From the NCBI GenBank assembly GCA_018714445.1, contig DVNK01000057.1, positions 1-56,113 on the forward strand: 56,113 nucleotides of DNA, written 5' to 3'. The DNA is from Candidatus Fimadaptatus faecigallinarum (GTDB lineage: Bacteria > Bacillota > Clostridia > Christensenellales > Aristaeellaceae). A program made the position numbers and the translations under genes. Positions 36,056 through 45,215 of the stretch are shown here, piece after piece; the stretch's first letter is position 1; each line of letters opens with the position of its first letter. Below the pieces are notes generated by a model. That model ran no database searches, was not told the origin of the DNA, and saw only the letters and a list, made by a program, of their open reading frames with translations.

Positions 36056-36260
36056 AACCCTATTGAGATATTTTACCTAAGGTTCACCGCGTGGCAGGCG
36101 GTTGGCTTAGGCGCGCCGGAGCACAGGTCGGCAACGACGGCGCTGACTGAACTGCCCAGCTTTCCGCCAACCGCAAATGCGCACATCGCCATGCTCAGAC
36201 TCATGGGCAGGCTGGCGCATATACAAAGCGCACCATCTGCCGCCTACTACGCTGTCTCAC

Positions 36261-36291
36261 TCAAAAAGGCCCGCGCCGATCTGCGCGGGCC
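36261..36291 (-). terminator. Terminator of exporter operon (element B, left copy)
   Basis: A 9-bp GC stem followed in the minus sense by TTTTTGA. The right copy at 36482-36505 lacks a T tract. Confidence 0.7.
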
Positions 36292-36505
36292 CCAGGCCGT
36301 TTACAAAGTCCAAACGGCTGGACAGAACATAGTTTTAAGTCTTTTATGAAACGGCGCATGGACGACTCTTCAAAATGCTTTTGATATAACGGGAATTAGG
36401 GCACGATTGGCAGATGCCCTTTGCCGTTATTTCAAGTTCAGCCAAGCTGGCATTGTGCGCAAAATTTTGTCAGTGAACTGAGGCCCGCGCTGATCTGCGC
36501 GGGCC
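36268..36505. repeat. Hairpin-bracketed repeat element, copy B
   Basis: A 190-base core (36292-36481), homologous to copy A at 6048-6232, lies between two copies of GGCCCGCGC-YGATCT-GCGCGGGCC (36268-36291 and 36482-36505, differing by one base in the loop). This hairpin is unrelated in sequence to the GGCCCTCCC hairpin of copy A. The core ends with the same AGTGAACTGA as copy A. Inside, AGGGCA (36398-36403) pairs TGCCCT (36415-36420) directly before TTTGCCGTTAT; copy A has ATGGT/ACCAT at the same place. On the left the hairpin abuts AAAAA, the T tract of the exporter operon's terminator in the minus sense. Confidence 0.75.
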
Positions 36506-36543
36506 CGTCCAGGCAGCATCGCAAAACTGCCCCGACTGCGCCG

Positions 36544-37320
36544 TCACGACCCGGTCGAGCGATAGTGCCTGAGCCCCAGCCGCCATATCCCCCAAGCCGG
36601 CAGCAAAAACGCAAACCCCGCCAGCGGGCACACCGCCAGCCACGGATTGTCCCACCGCCCCAGCAGATACATCAGCGGATAGTACTGCACGCACGCCAGC
36701 GGCACCACATACGTGTAAAACGCCAGCACCTCGCGCCCGTACACGCCCATCGGATACGCGCCGTGGTCGCGTCCGCCGTCGGTGAACACGTTCATGAACT
36801 CCAGCCCCTCCAGCGTAAAGAACGACAGCCCCGCGTACATCCAGAACAGCGCCGCAAACAGCGCCGTGCCGCCCAGTATCATGAACGCCAGCACAGCCAC
36901 CTTGCCCGCCGTCCAGGCTATGCCCGAGTTGGGCGCGGCGTACGCCAGCACCGCCACCGCCTGCACCATGCGCCCCAAGCGCGTTATCTCGACCGTCGAC
37001 GCCAGCACCTGAAACGTCGCGTTGCGCGGGCGCACCAGCATCCGGTCAAACTGCCCGTTGGATATCAGCCGCGGGAACGTGTCAAACCCCCGCGCAAAGC
37101 ACTCCGCCAGTGAAAACGCCATCAGCACCACCGAGTAGCATATCAGCACTTCCTCCAGCCCAAACCCCTTGACCGCGCCAAATCGCGAGAACAGGAAGTA
37201 CACCACCAGCAGCGACGAAAACGTAGTCAGGAACTGGCCCAGCGTCAGCATGTAAAACGACGCCTTGTACTGCATCATGCTGCGCAGGTGTATGCCCAGG
37301 TATCTCATGTACAGTCTCAT
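36544..37320 (-). CDS. ABC-2 type exporter permease (second)
   Basis: Membrane protein of 258 residues with about six spans. It resembles the DUF990-type permeases: YLGIHLRSMMQYKASFYML at the N-terminus, then RGFDTFPRLISNGQFDRMLVRPRN, and a C-terminal span ending in RLGLRHYRSTGS. It starts at the ATG nine bases after GGGAGG, 5 bases past the first permease. With the other permease and the ATPase it makes a heterodimeric exporter; the cargo is unknown. Confidence 0.85.
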   Translation of the reverse strand: MRLYMRYLGIHLRSMMQYKASFYMLTLGQFLTTFSSLLVVYFLFSRFGAVKGFGLEEVLICYSVVLMAFSLAECFARGFDTFPRLISNGQFDRMLVRPRNATFQVLASTVEITRLGRMVQAVAVLAYAAPNSGIAWTAGKVAVLAFMILGGTALFAALFWMYAGLSFFTLEGLEFMNVFTDGGRDHGAYPMGVYGREVLAFYTYVVPLACVQYYPLMYLLGRWDNPWLAVCPLAGFAFLLPAWGIWRLGLRHYRSTGS

Positions 37321-37325
37321 AAGCG

Positions 37326-38129
37326 TCAACCTCCCTGCGCGACCACGCGCCGGAGCGCACGCCGCATCAAATACAGCCCCAGTCCTACCAGTATGCCAAG
37401 CCATATCACCTGACCCAGCATGTGATATGCAATGTCCGCTCCGGCGATGCTGCCGCTGTATATGCGCAGCGGCGTGTCCTGCATGAACGCAAACGGCGAC
37501 AGTTCTACAATCCGCCGCACCGCGCTCGGCAGGAAAGGTATCGGTATCAGTTCGCCCGCAAATATGCTGCACCAGGTCTGGAACATCACCCGCACGCCGC
37601 GCGCCGACATGGTCCAGAACGTCACCACATAGCTGAGCATCGTATACGCCACGACTATGTGCAGCGTCAGCGCGCCCGACACCAGAAAGCCCACCGTCTG
37701 CGCATCCAGCTTAGGCAGCGTCAGCCCATAAGGCGCAGGCAACAGCATCGCAAATATCAGCACTGGAAAGCACCTGAGCACCGCGCGCGCCAGCCGCATG
37801 CCCACGTTGCGCGCAAACCACATCGAATACAGGTTCACCGGCCGCGTAAGCTCGTAGGCGACGCTGCCGTCGGTTATGCAGTCGAATATGCTGTCGTCGG
37901 TGTACCAGGACGCGAACAGCGTCAGAAATGCCTGTTGGAGCCAGATGTACGACGCGGTCTGCTGCATCGTCATCGGAAAGCGCGAGGGATCGGTCTCGTA
38001 AAACGCCTTATACAGCAGCACCAGCAGCCCGCCCCACGCGAACTGCGTAGCCAGCCCCGCCAGCGCCGCCACCCGGTATTGCAATCCGTTCAGGAACTTT
38101 ATGCGAAATATCGACATGTACTTTTTCAT
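37326..38129 (-). CDS. ABC-2 type exporter permease (first)
   Basis: Membrane protein of 267 residues, similar in plan to its neighbour. It has FRIKFLNGLQYRVAALAGLATQF and FDCITDGSVAYELTRPVNLYSMWFARN, the DUF990-family element that precedes the central spans. Its ATG overlaps the ATPase stop (ATGA). The two permeases are paralogous and probably form the membrane heterodimer. Confidence 0.86.
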   Translation of the reverse strand: MKKYMSIFRIKFLNGLQYRVAALAGLATQFAWGGLLVLLYKAFYETDPSRFPMTMQQTASYIWLQQAFLTLFASWYTDDSIFDCITDGSVAYELTRPVNLYSMWFARNVGMRLARAVLRCFPVLIFAMLLPAPYGLTLPKLDAQTVGFLVSGALTLHIVVAYTMLSYVVTFWTMSARGVRVMFQTWCSIFAGELIPIPFLPSAVRRIVELSPFAFMQDTPLRIYSGSIAGADIAYHMLGQVIWLGILVGLGLYLMRRALRRVVAQGG

Positions 38130-39100
38130 ACGGCATACTCCCGGTACAGCCCCAGCACCATGTCGTCGACCTGCACGCCTTCTACCGATATGTCGGTCAC
38201 ATCCAGCGAGCGCGTCAAAAACGCTATCGCATCCGAAACCGGCAACACCTCGGTATCGACCGCAAACACCGCTCGCGTGGACAGCGACTCGCGCAGTTCC
38301 AGTCCCGGACAGGTCTTTATCTCGCCGCGCGAGAACTCCACCGACAGCGTGCGCACGCTCGAATAGTGCGCCTTCAGTTCGGCCAGCGTGCCATCCAGCA
38401 ACAGCCGTCCATGACCTATCAGCAGTATGCGCTCGGTCAGCGCCTCTATGTCGCTCATGTCGTGGGTCGTCAGTATAACCGTCGTGCGCTTGGTGCGGTT
38501 GAGCTCGCGTATGAACTCGCGCACCGCTATCTTGCTGACCGCGTCCAGCCCTATCGTCGGCTCGTCCAGGAACAGTATGCGCGGCTCGTGCAGCAGCGAC
38601 GCCGCTATCTCGCACCGCATCCGCTGACCCAGCGACAGCTGCCGGACCGGAGTGCCTATCAGCTTGCCCAGTTCCAGCCGTTCGACCAGTTCGTTCTTGG
38701 TGCGCTCAAAGCGCTGCGGCTCTATCGCGTATATGTCCCGGAGCAGCTCAAACGAGTCTATTACCGGCACGTCCCACCACAGCTGCGAGCGCTGGCCAAA
38801 TACCACGCCTATGTTGCGCACATGCTGCACGCGGTCCTTCCATGGCGTCAGGCCGTCAATCTCGCACTGCCCCGAATCCGGCGTCAGCACGCCGCTCATC
38901 ACCTTGATCGTCGACGACTTGCCCGCGCCGTTGGGCCCTATATAGCCCACCATCTCGCCGTCGGCTATGTCAAACGACAGATCGTCCAGCGCGTGTATGT
39001 AGTCGTACTCGCGCGATACCAGCGCCTTCAGCGCTGCCCGCATGCCGCCTCGACGCCGCGCCACGCGGAACGTCTTGCTGATGTGTCCCAGATGAATCAC
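38126..39100 (-). CDS. ABC-2 type exporter ATPase
   Basis: ATPase of 324 residues. Walker A is GPNGAGKSST, the signature is LSLGQRMRCEIAASLLH (LSxGQ form) and Walker B ILFLDEPTIGLDAVSK; THDMSDIEALTERI follows. FGQRSQLWWDVP in the Q-loop is typical of NatA/DUF990-associated ATPases. The C-terminal 80 residues form the usual extra domain. I start at the GTG at 39100 with GAGGGGGG upstream, since the frame before it crosses the leader hairpin. It is the first gene of the exporter operon. Confidence 0.88.
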   Translation of the reverse strand: MIHLGHISKTFRVARRRGGMRAALKALVSREYDYIHALDDLSFDIADGEMVGYIGPNGAGKSSTIKVMSGVLTPDSGQCEIDGLTPWKDRVQHVRNIGVVFGQRSQLWWDVPVIDSFELLRDIYAIEPQRFERTKNELVERLELGKLIGTPVRQLSLGQRMRCEIAASLLHEPRILFLDEPTIGLDAVSKIAVREFIRELNRTKRTTVILTTHDMSDIEALTERILLIGHGRLLLDGTLAELKAHYSSVRTLSVEFSRGEIKTCPGLELRESLSTRAVFAVDTEVLPVSDAIAFLTRSLDVTDISVEGVQVDDMVLGLYREYAV

Positions 39101-39132
39101 ACTGTTCCCCCCTCTCGGTCGCACACAAATGC

Positions 39133-39157
39133 GGACGCGAACCATATTCCGCGTCCC
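39133..39157 (-). promoter_or_regulatory. Leader hairpin before exporter operon
   Basis: In the minus sense GGACGC-GGAA and TTC-GCGTCC pair in the 5' leader, about 30 bases before the ribosome-binding site. Its role is unknown. Confidence 0.4.
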
Positions 39158-39180
39158 CTGCCCAAAATGGGCGGATTTTT

Positions 39181-39209
39181 ATTATATTATCTTAGCGTGA
39201 ATTTGTCAA
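39181..39209 (-). promoter_or_regulatory. Sigma-A promoter of exporter operon
   Basis: Perfect TTGACA (39209-39204), 17-base spacer, TATAAT (39186-39181). Confidence 0.92.
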
Positions 39210-39404
39210 TACTTTTTGTCGATATTGTGTGTCATTCGATGACCGCATCGCTATTTGTAGGCTCATCTTATTAACGTTCAGCGCATGTATTTAGTTCTGC
39301 TGCCGCCAAATGGCGGGCCGTACAACGCAATGCGCGCCGCCGCAGCCCGTTTGCCGCGACAGCGCGCACCATTTGCATATAATCCCGGCATTCCATGCCG
39401 CCAG

Positions 39405-40181
39405 TCACCCATGCTGTCCAAGCACGTTTGTTTCCAGCCAATGCGCCACGCCGTCGGCGTCGCAGTCCGCGCAGAGCAGATCTGCCGCCGCCTTGACCTC
39501 GGGCAGCGCATTATCCACAGCCACGCCCACGCCGCACGCCCTGAGCATGTCTATATCATTGTAATCGTCGCCGAACGCTGCCACGCGCTCCATCGGTATG
39601 CCATGCGCTGCGGCGACATCGCGTATGCCGCCGAGCTTGGTTGCGCGCCGGTTCATGATGAGCGCCAGCGTGTTCTCGCACGGCTGGGCGTACAGGTAGT
39701 CGGGCAGCAGCGGCGCTATGCGCGCTATGTCTTCAGGCGACGATATGCCCACGATCAGCTTGTACACAGTGAGATCGGGCAGGTCGCTGAAGTCAGTGCG
39801 CACACAGTCCTCGCCTCGCCAGACGATATCGGTATCGAAGTTGGCATACAGCTGGTCGCCTTGTTCGAGTGACAGCGTCACGCCCGGCAGTTCGGTGCTC
39901 AGTCGCAGCATGATGCGCCGCGCGTCCGCGCCGGAAATGCCCGCCTGGCACAGTTCGCGCCCGCCATCCATTACCAGCGCGCCGTTGTGGTATGCAATCG
40001 CATCCGGCTCGAACCCCAGCGCGAACCTGCGCACCGTGCGCGGCGGCCGCGCCGTAGCGAACATCACGCGCACGCCGCGCGCCCGACAGCGATTCAGCAC
40101 ATCGCGCGTATAGCCGGATATCGTCTTGTCGCTCCTGAGCAGCGTGTTATCCAGGTCGGTCACTATCATGTCAATGTTCAT
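39405..40181 (-). CDS. Cof-type HAD phosphatase
   Basis: Hydrolase of 258 residues of the Cof/YidA type. Motif I is VTDLDNTLLRSDK, motif II the FATARPPRTV segment, Lys motif MNRRATKLGGIRDVA and motif IV FGDDYNDIDMLRACG. The cap domain is C2B-like. Substrates are usually sugar phosphates or flavin nucleotides. GGAGG lies eight bases before the ATG. It stands alone. Confidence 0.9.
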   Translation of the reverse strand: MNIDMIVTDLDNTLLRSDKTISGYTRDVLNRCRARGVRVMFATARPPRTVRRFALGFEPDAIAYHNGALVMDGGRELCQAGISGADARRIMLRLSTELPGVTLSLEQGDQLYANFDTDIVWRGEDCVRTDFSDLPDLTVYKLIVGISSPEDIARIAPLLPDYLYAQPCENTLALIMNRRATKLGGIRDVAAAHGIPMERVAAFGDDYNDIDMLRACGVGVAVDNALPEVKAAADLLCADCDADGVAHWLETNVLGQHG

Positions 40182-40430
40182 TTGATTCCTCCAGCGTTAA
40201 TAACATATGAGCGCAATATGTTCTGAAATGCCCGATGGTTGCGCTATACGCCTGCAAACGTCTTATCCCGTCATTGGCCAATACGGTTTATTGCTGTTCG
40301 TACGCCGCCGCATCTGCGAGGCTTCTAACGCTATCTGCATCCGGCGACGTGTGGCCGTTCGTGTGCTGCATCCGCTGACATTGGTCCCATTGCCCCGCAT
40401 TGGCGCCGCGCAAAGCACGTAATATCCGCA

Positions 40431-40472
40431 ATAAAACGCCAAAGGCGGTGAGCGAAAACTCGCCCGCCGCCT
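40431..40472 (-). terminator. Intrinsic terminator of purD
   Basis: AGGCGG pairs CCGCCT with an inner hairpin around GTTTTC, followed by TTGGCGTTTTATT in the minus sense. Confidence 0.7.
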
Positions 40473-40479
40473 GCGCGCC

Positions 40480-41751
40480 TCACTTGAGCGCGTTCGCGCC
40501 TATATCATGGCGCATATGCATGTCCGTGAACGATATCTTTTCAGCATCGGCATACGCCGCGTCCAGCGCGCCGCGCAGCGTATCCGCCAACGCCGTCACG
40601 CCCAGCACGCGCCCGCCCGCAGTCACGCACTGGCCGTCCACCAGTTTTGTGCCCGCATGGAACACCAATGCGCCCGCAGCTTCAGCCGCATCCAGCCCGC
40701 TTATCGGATAGCCGCTCTTGTACTTGACCGGATACCCGCCCGACGCCAGCACGATGCACGCCGCCGACACGCCGTCCTGCCACTTGATGTCCATGCCGCT
40801 CAGCTCGCCACGGCTGACCGCTTCGAATATGTCCATGAGGTCGCTCTTGAGCAGCGGCAGCACGACCTGCGTCTCCGGATCGCCAAAGCGCGCGTTGTAC
40901 TCGACCACGCGCGGCCCGGCTTCGGTCAGCATCAGTCCCACGTACAGCACGCCCCGGAAGTGCAGCCCCTCGGCGTTCATGGCGTTGAGCGTGGGCAACA
41001 GTATCTCGTCGCGCACGCGCTGTGCGGTCTGCGCATCGTAGAACGGCGCCGGAGCTATCGTGCCCATGCCGCCGGTGTTGAGGCCCTGGTCGCCATCGAG
41101 CGCGCGCTTGTGGTCCTGTGATGCCGGCATCGGCACAATCGCGTGCTCATCGCAGAAGCACAGCACCGTGCACTCACGTCCGCGCATGAACTCCTCTATC
41201 ACGACGCGCTTGCCGCTTTCCTTGAACGCGCCGTCTATCATCATCGAGCGCACCGCGTCGGCGGCCTCCTCGTTGGTCTGTGCGATTATCACGCCCTTGC
41301 CCAGCGCCAGGCCGTCGGCCTTAATCACGACCGGCGTGGGCGCGGTGGCCACGTAGTCCAGCGCGGCCTGCGCATCGTCGAACGTCTCGTACGCCGCGGT
41401 CGGTATGCCGTACTTCTTCATCAGGTTCTTGGAGAATATCTTGGACGACTCCATGCGCGCGGCCGACTGGTTCGGGCCGAACGCCGGTATGCCCTCGCGC
41501 TCCAGCATGTCCACCATGCCCAGCGCCAGCGGATCGTCGGGCGCTACGACCACGAAGTCTACCTTTTCCTCACGGCACAGCTTGAGCACGCCGTCCAGAT
41601 CGGTGGCCTTCACATCCGGGAAGCACCGCGCAACCTTGGCTATGCCGCCGTTGCCCGGCGCGCACAGCAGCTCATCCACGCGCGGCGACTGGCTCAGCTT
41701 CCAGCATATCGCATGTTCGCGGCCACCGCCGCCTATTACGAGTACTTTCAT
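40480..41751 (-). CDS. purD: Phosphoribosylamine-glycine ligase
   Basis: ATP-grasp enzyme of 423 residues, second step of purine synthesis. N-terminus VLVIGGGGREHAICWKL, VVAPDDPLALGMVD, the ATP-grasp segment PTPVVIKADGLALGKGVIIA and MGTIAPAPFYD are typical. FRGVLYVGLMLTEAGPRVVEYNARFGDPETQVVLP holds the metal site. The ATG has AGGAGG 11 bases upstream; the earlier frame start at 41775 lies before this site. It is separated from purH by a terminator and a repeat array, so it may be transcribed on its own. Confidence 0.95.
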   Translation of the reverse strand: MKVLVIGGGGREHAICWKLSQSPRVDELLCAPGNGGIAKVARCFPDVKATDLDGVLKLCREEKVDFVVVAPDDPLALGMVDMLEREGIPAFGPNQSAARMESSKIFSKNLMKKYGIPTAAYETFDDAQAALDYVATAPTPVVIKADGLALGKGVIIAQTNEEAADAVRSMMIDGAFKESGKRVVIEEFMRGRECTVLCFCDEHAIVPMPASQDHKRALDGDQGLNTGGMGTIAPAPFYDAQTAQRVRDEILLPTLNAMNAEGLHFRGVLYVGLMLTEAGPRVVEYNARFGDPETQVVLPLLKSDLMDIFEAVSRGELSGMDIKWQDGVSAACIVLASGGYPVKYKSGYPISGLDAAEAAGALVFHAGTKLVDGQCVTAGGRVLGVTALADTLRGALDAAYADAEKISFTDMHMRHDIGANALK

Positions 41752-41934
41752 ATTATATCCATCCTCCTGATGCACATGTCGTGCGCCGCGTCATGCATGT
41801 GGCGCACATTGTTATATACCGTACATTATCAAAAGCGACCGTTGCTTGCGCAGGCGGTGAATGCAGCGCTGGATTATGAGTGCGCCGCTGTTTTCGATTC
41901 ACTTCAACCGCGCCATAATTGCGGCTTCACTCGG
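41752..41934. other. Upstream region of purD
   Basis: TTTTGATAAT and TATATAAC (minus, about 41838-41815) are possible -10 elements but no clear -35 was found. Confidence 0.35.
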
Positions 41935-42575
41935 CGCTCGCAATGCTCGCCGACAGGCTTCGGCATGCGCACGTCGCATATGTCGCCATACACCCTGCCG
42001 GAATCGCGGTCTCACTTGGCGCTCGCCATACCCGCCGACAGGTTCTGCATGCGCATGTTGCACGTACCGCCCTACACTCTGCCGGAATTGCGGCTTCACT
42101 CGGCACTTGTCATGCTCGCCGACAGGCTTCGGCATGCGCATGTAGCTCGTGCCGACCTGCTCCATGCCAGTGCCGCTCTGCTCCATGCCGGAATCGCGCC
42201 TAAACTCGGCGTTCACCACGCGCGCCGACAGGCTTCAGCATGCGCATGTCGCATGTGCCGCCCTACACTCTGCCGGAATTACGGCTTCACTCGGCACTCG
42301 CCATGCCCGCCGACAGGCTTCGGCATGCGCATGTCGCACGTACCGCCCTACACTCTGCCGGAATTGCGGCTTCACTCGGCACTTGTCTTGCTCGCTGACA
42401 GGCTTCGGCATGCGCATGTCGCGTGTGCCGCCCTGCTCCATGCTTGAACTGCGCCTTCACTCGGCACTTGTCATGCCCGCCGACAGGCTTCGGCATGCGC
42501 ATGTCGCACGCACAGCCCTACACCCTGCCGGAATCACGGCTTCACTCGGCGCTCGCCATACCCGCCGCCCAGCTT
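41935..42575. repeat. 85-bp tandem array between purH and purD
   Basis: GACAGG recurs at 41952, 42037, 42121, 42227, 42312, 42397 and 42482, giving periods of 85, 84, 106, 85, 85 and 85. Each unit includes the palindrome GCATGCGCATG and GCCGACAGGCTTCGGC, a 5-bp hairpin. One unit carries an extra 21 bases (CTGCTCCATGCC region near 42160). The array begins about 40 bases past the purH terminator. Copies differ at a handful of sites each. Confidence 0.9.
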
Positions 42576-42604
42576 TGACGCGCGCCGCCCTCCGCGCCCC
42601 GCAA

Positions 42605-42632
42605 AACCAAAAGCCCGGCCATAAGACCGGGC
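42605..42632 (-). terminator. Intrinsic terminator of purH
   Basis: GCCCGG (42613-42618) pairs CCGGGC (42627-42632); the minus sense continues TTTTGGTTTTG. It lies 11 bases past the purH stop. Confidence 0.85.
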
Positions 42633-42642
42633 AAGTAATCCA

Positions 42643-44385
42643 TCAATGACGGAAGTGGCGCATGCCGGTGAACACCATCGTTATACCGTTGGCGTTGCAC
42701 ACGTCTATCGAGTCCTGATCGTTGCCTGCGCCGCCCGGCTGGATTATCGCGGTTATGCCCGCCGCCGCAGCCGCCTTGGCGCAGTCGTCGAACGGGAAGA
42801 ACGCATCCGAGCCCAGCGCCGCACCCTTGACCCGCTCGCCCGAGCGCGCTATCGCCATCTCGGTGGGCCATATGCGGTTGGTCTGGCCCGGGCCTATGCC
42901 CAGCGACTGACCATCCTTGGCTATCGCTATGCCATTGGACTTGGTGTGCTTGACTATGCGCCATGCCAGACGCATGTCGGCGATCTCCTGCTCGGTGGGC
43001 TTGCGCTCGGTTACCACTTCCCATGCCATGCCGTCGACTTCTATCACGTTGGCGCTGCGCTTGGCCATCGTGGCATCGACCTCGGCCTTGACCGCGTCGG
43101 CTATCTCGGCCTCAAGCTGCGCCTTGGGCGCATCGGCGTCGGCCTTGCGCGCGGCCTTGAAGTGCTCCTTGTGCACCTTGTCAGTCAGCGCGGCTTTCGC
43201 GTCGGCGATCAGCTGGGTCTTATCCTTGAACAGCTTGTCGTCGACCTGCTGCATCAGCATGCCGCCGGCGACCTTCTTCATGTCCAGCTCGCCCTCGGGG
43301 TATGCGCGATGGGTCGTGTCCAGCTTGAGCAGGCGCAGACTGGGCTTCTTGTACGTCAGCGTCTTGATCGCCTCGGGCGTGAAGTCGGGCGCCACGATTA
43401 TCTCAAGGAATATCTTGTGCATCTCCTCGGCGGTGAACTGGTCAATCGTCGCGTTGGTCACGACTATGCCGCCGAACACCGACATCGGATCGGCCGTATA
43501 CGCCTTCATGTACGCATCGTACACGGTCTTGCCCACGCCCACGCCGCACGGATTGGCATGCTTGCAGCACACCACCGCCGTCTCGTCAAACTCGCGCAGC
43601 AGGTCCAGCGCGCCGTTGGTGTCGTTTATGTTGTTATAGGACAGCTCTTTGCCATGCAGCTGCACCGCGTCGGTCAGGCAACCCGGCGTCGCGCCCAGCT
43701 CGCGGTAGAACGCGCCTTGCTGGTGCGGGTTCTCGCCATAGCGCATGTCCTGAACCTTTTCATAGGCCAGCGTGACCGTCGGCGGGAACATGGGCGCCTC
43801 GGGCAGCTGCTTGTACAGATAGTTCGATATCAGGCTGTCATACTGCGCGGTGTGCGCAAACACCTTGTAGCACAGGCGCAGCTTGGTCGCACGATCGACC
43901 TCGCCGGTCGCCTTTATCTGCTCGAGCACCGTCTGATAGTCGGCCGGATCTACGACGACCGCCACATCCTGCCAGTTCTTGGCCGCGGCGCGGATCATCG
44001 TGGGGCCGCCTATATCGATGTTCTCTATTGCCTCCTCAAACGTCACGCCGGGCTTGGCTATCGTCTGGCGGAACGGGTAGAGGTTTATGACCACCATGTC
44101 AATCGGCTTTATGCCCAGATCGGCTATCTGCTTCATGTGCTCGGGATTGGAGCGCATCGCAAGCAGTCCCGCGTGTATCGCCGGATGCAGCGTCTTTACG
44201 CGTCCGTCGAGGCACTCCGGGAACCCGGTGACATCGCTGACCGACGTAACCGCCACGCCGGCATCCTTGAGCGCCTTCATCGTGCCGCCGGTGGAGAGTA
44301 TCTCAACTCCCAGTCCCACCAGCTCGCGCGCCAGCTCAACTATGCCCGTCTTGTCCGAAACGCTTATCAACGCCCGCTTTATCAT
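42643..44385 (-). CDS. purH: Bifunctional AICAR transformylase/IMP cyclohydrolase
   Basis: Enzyme of 580 residues for the last two purine steps. Residues 1-190 form the IMP cyclohydrolase domain (KRALISVSDKTGI, PEH, GRVKTLHPAIHAG). The AICAR transformylase domain from about 205 has MRYGENPHQQGAFY and CKHANPCGVG. Typical PurH is 510-530 residues. The extra length is a charged, Ala/Lys-rich segment at about 386-452 placed between GGMLMQ and WEVVTERKPTEQE. The transformylase active-site stretch GGAGNDQDSIDVCN is intact. The start follows AAGGAG by eight bases. Confidence 0.95.
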   Translation of the reverse strand: MIKRALISVSDKTGIVELARELVGLGVEILSTGGTMKALKDAGVAVTSVSDVTGFPECLDGRVKTLHPAIHAGLLAMRSNPEHMKQIADLGIKPIDMVVINLYPFRQTIAKPGVTFEEAIENIDIGGPTMIRAAAKNWQDVAVVVDPADYQTVLEQIKATGEVDRATKLRLCYKVFAHTAQYDSLISNYLYKQLPEAPMFPPTVTLAYEKVQDMRYGENPHQQGAFYRELGATPGCLTDAVQLHGKELSYNNINDTNGALDLLREFDETAVVCCKHANPCGVGVGKTVYDAYMKAYTADPMSVFGGIVVTNATIDQFTAEEMHKIFLEIIVAPDFTPEAIKTLTYKKPSLRLLKLDTTHRAYPEGELDMKKVAGGMLMQQVDDKLFKDKTQLIADAKAALTDKVHKEHFKAARKADADAPKAQLEAEIADAVKAEVDATMAKRSANVIEVDGMAWEVVTERKPTEQEIADMRLAWRIVKHTKSNGIAIAKDGQSLGIGPGQTNRIWPTEMAIARSGERVKGAALGSDAFFPFDDCAKAAAAAGITAIIQPGGAGNDQDSIDVCNANGITMVFTGMRHFRH

Positions 44386-45215
44386 GACAATTCTCCTTCC
44401 GTCTTCTGCATAAAAAATCCGGGGAAATACCAGGTATCGCACTTGGCAAAGTAACCGCAATGCTCAAACAGCCGCCGCGCCGGTATGAGCCGCTGCCACA
44501 CGTCGGCCCGCGCATACTTGAGCCCACGCGACACAAAGTGTATTCGCGCACACTCCAGCAGGAACTGCGCCACGCCCTGCCGGCGCGCCTTGCGATCTAC
44601 TATCAGCATCGCCACCAGCCCCAGCTGATCCATCTGGTATACCAGCGTCTCGCCGACCACGCCGTCTATGTCCACCGCGGCTATGCGCCTGAAGCCCGGC
44701 TCGCGCTTTAGTCGCTCCAGCCACTCCTCGCTGCGGCTCTCGCCAAAGGTGGTGTTGATGCGCTCCAGCGTGCGGCGGGTATCGTCGCGGCTTTCCAGTC
44801 CGTCGGCTATGTAGCTCATGCCCTGGGGCAGCTCAGCCGTCATCGGATCGGGATACAGCTGCTTTACCATGCCCTGCTCGCGATCGTCCAGCTTGAATCC
44901 GTAAAACCTGAGCACATCCAGCATGGCCTCGTCGTCGGGCGAACAGCCAGCATATACGCGCGCATCCAGCCGCGGATAGCTCCGGTGCACCACCTCCACC
45001 GACGCCAGCGCCGCGCCCATAAGCATGTCCATGCTCTCCAGCGCGCTGTCCATATCAATGAATATATTAAACGGGCAATCGGGCAGCAGATCGTCGGCCT
45101 TGTACGGCACTATCGAACACTTGCCCAGCCGCCGCCCGGCGTCGTCCAGCGCCACGAACACGTCAAACGCGTTCTGCGTGCGACCCAGGTCACTGTCCAG
45201 CCTTGCCAGCTTCAT
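44382..45215 (-). CDS. GNAT-family acetyltransferase inside purine operon
   Basis: Protein of 277 residues. The C-terminal half carries a GNAT fold with the acetyl-CoA loop DRKARRQGVAQFLLECARIHFVSRG and LFEHCGYFAKC. The N-terminal half (about 1-130) shows a second, weaker GNAT-like pattern (AALASVEVVHRSYPRLDARVY...FYGFKLDD), suggesting a tandem GNAT. It starts within the end of purN (26-base overlap, GGGAGG upstream) and overlaps purH by four bases, so it is firmly part of the operon. The substrate is unknown. Confidence 0.82.
   Translation of the reverse strand: MKLARLDSDLGRTQNAFDVFVALDDAGRRLGKCSIVPYKADDLLPDCPFNIFIDMDSALESMDMLMGAALASVEVVHRSYPRLDARVYAGCSPDDEAMLDVLRFYGFKLDDREQGMVKQLYPDPMTAELPQGMSYIADGLESRDDTRRTLERINTTFGESRSEEWLERLKREPGFRRIAAVDIDGVVGETLVYQMDQLGLVAMLIVDRKARRQGVAQFLLECARIHFVSRGLKYARADVWQRLIPARRLFEHCGYFAKCDTWYFPGFFMQKTEGELS

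Noticed and set aside
41935-42575. CRISPR array
   Set aside because: Whole 85-bp units repeat, with no constant repeat and variable spacer pattern and no cas genes. The same holds for the other three arrays.
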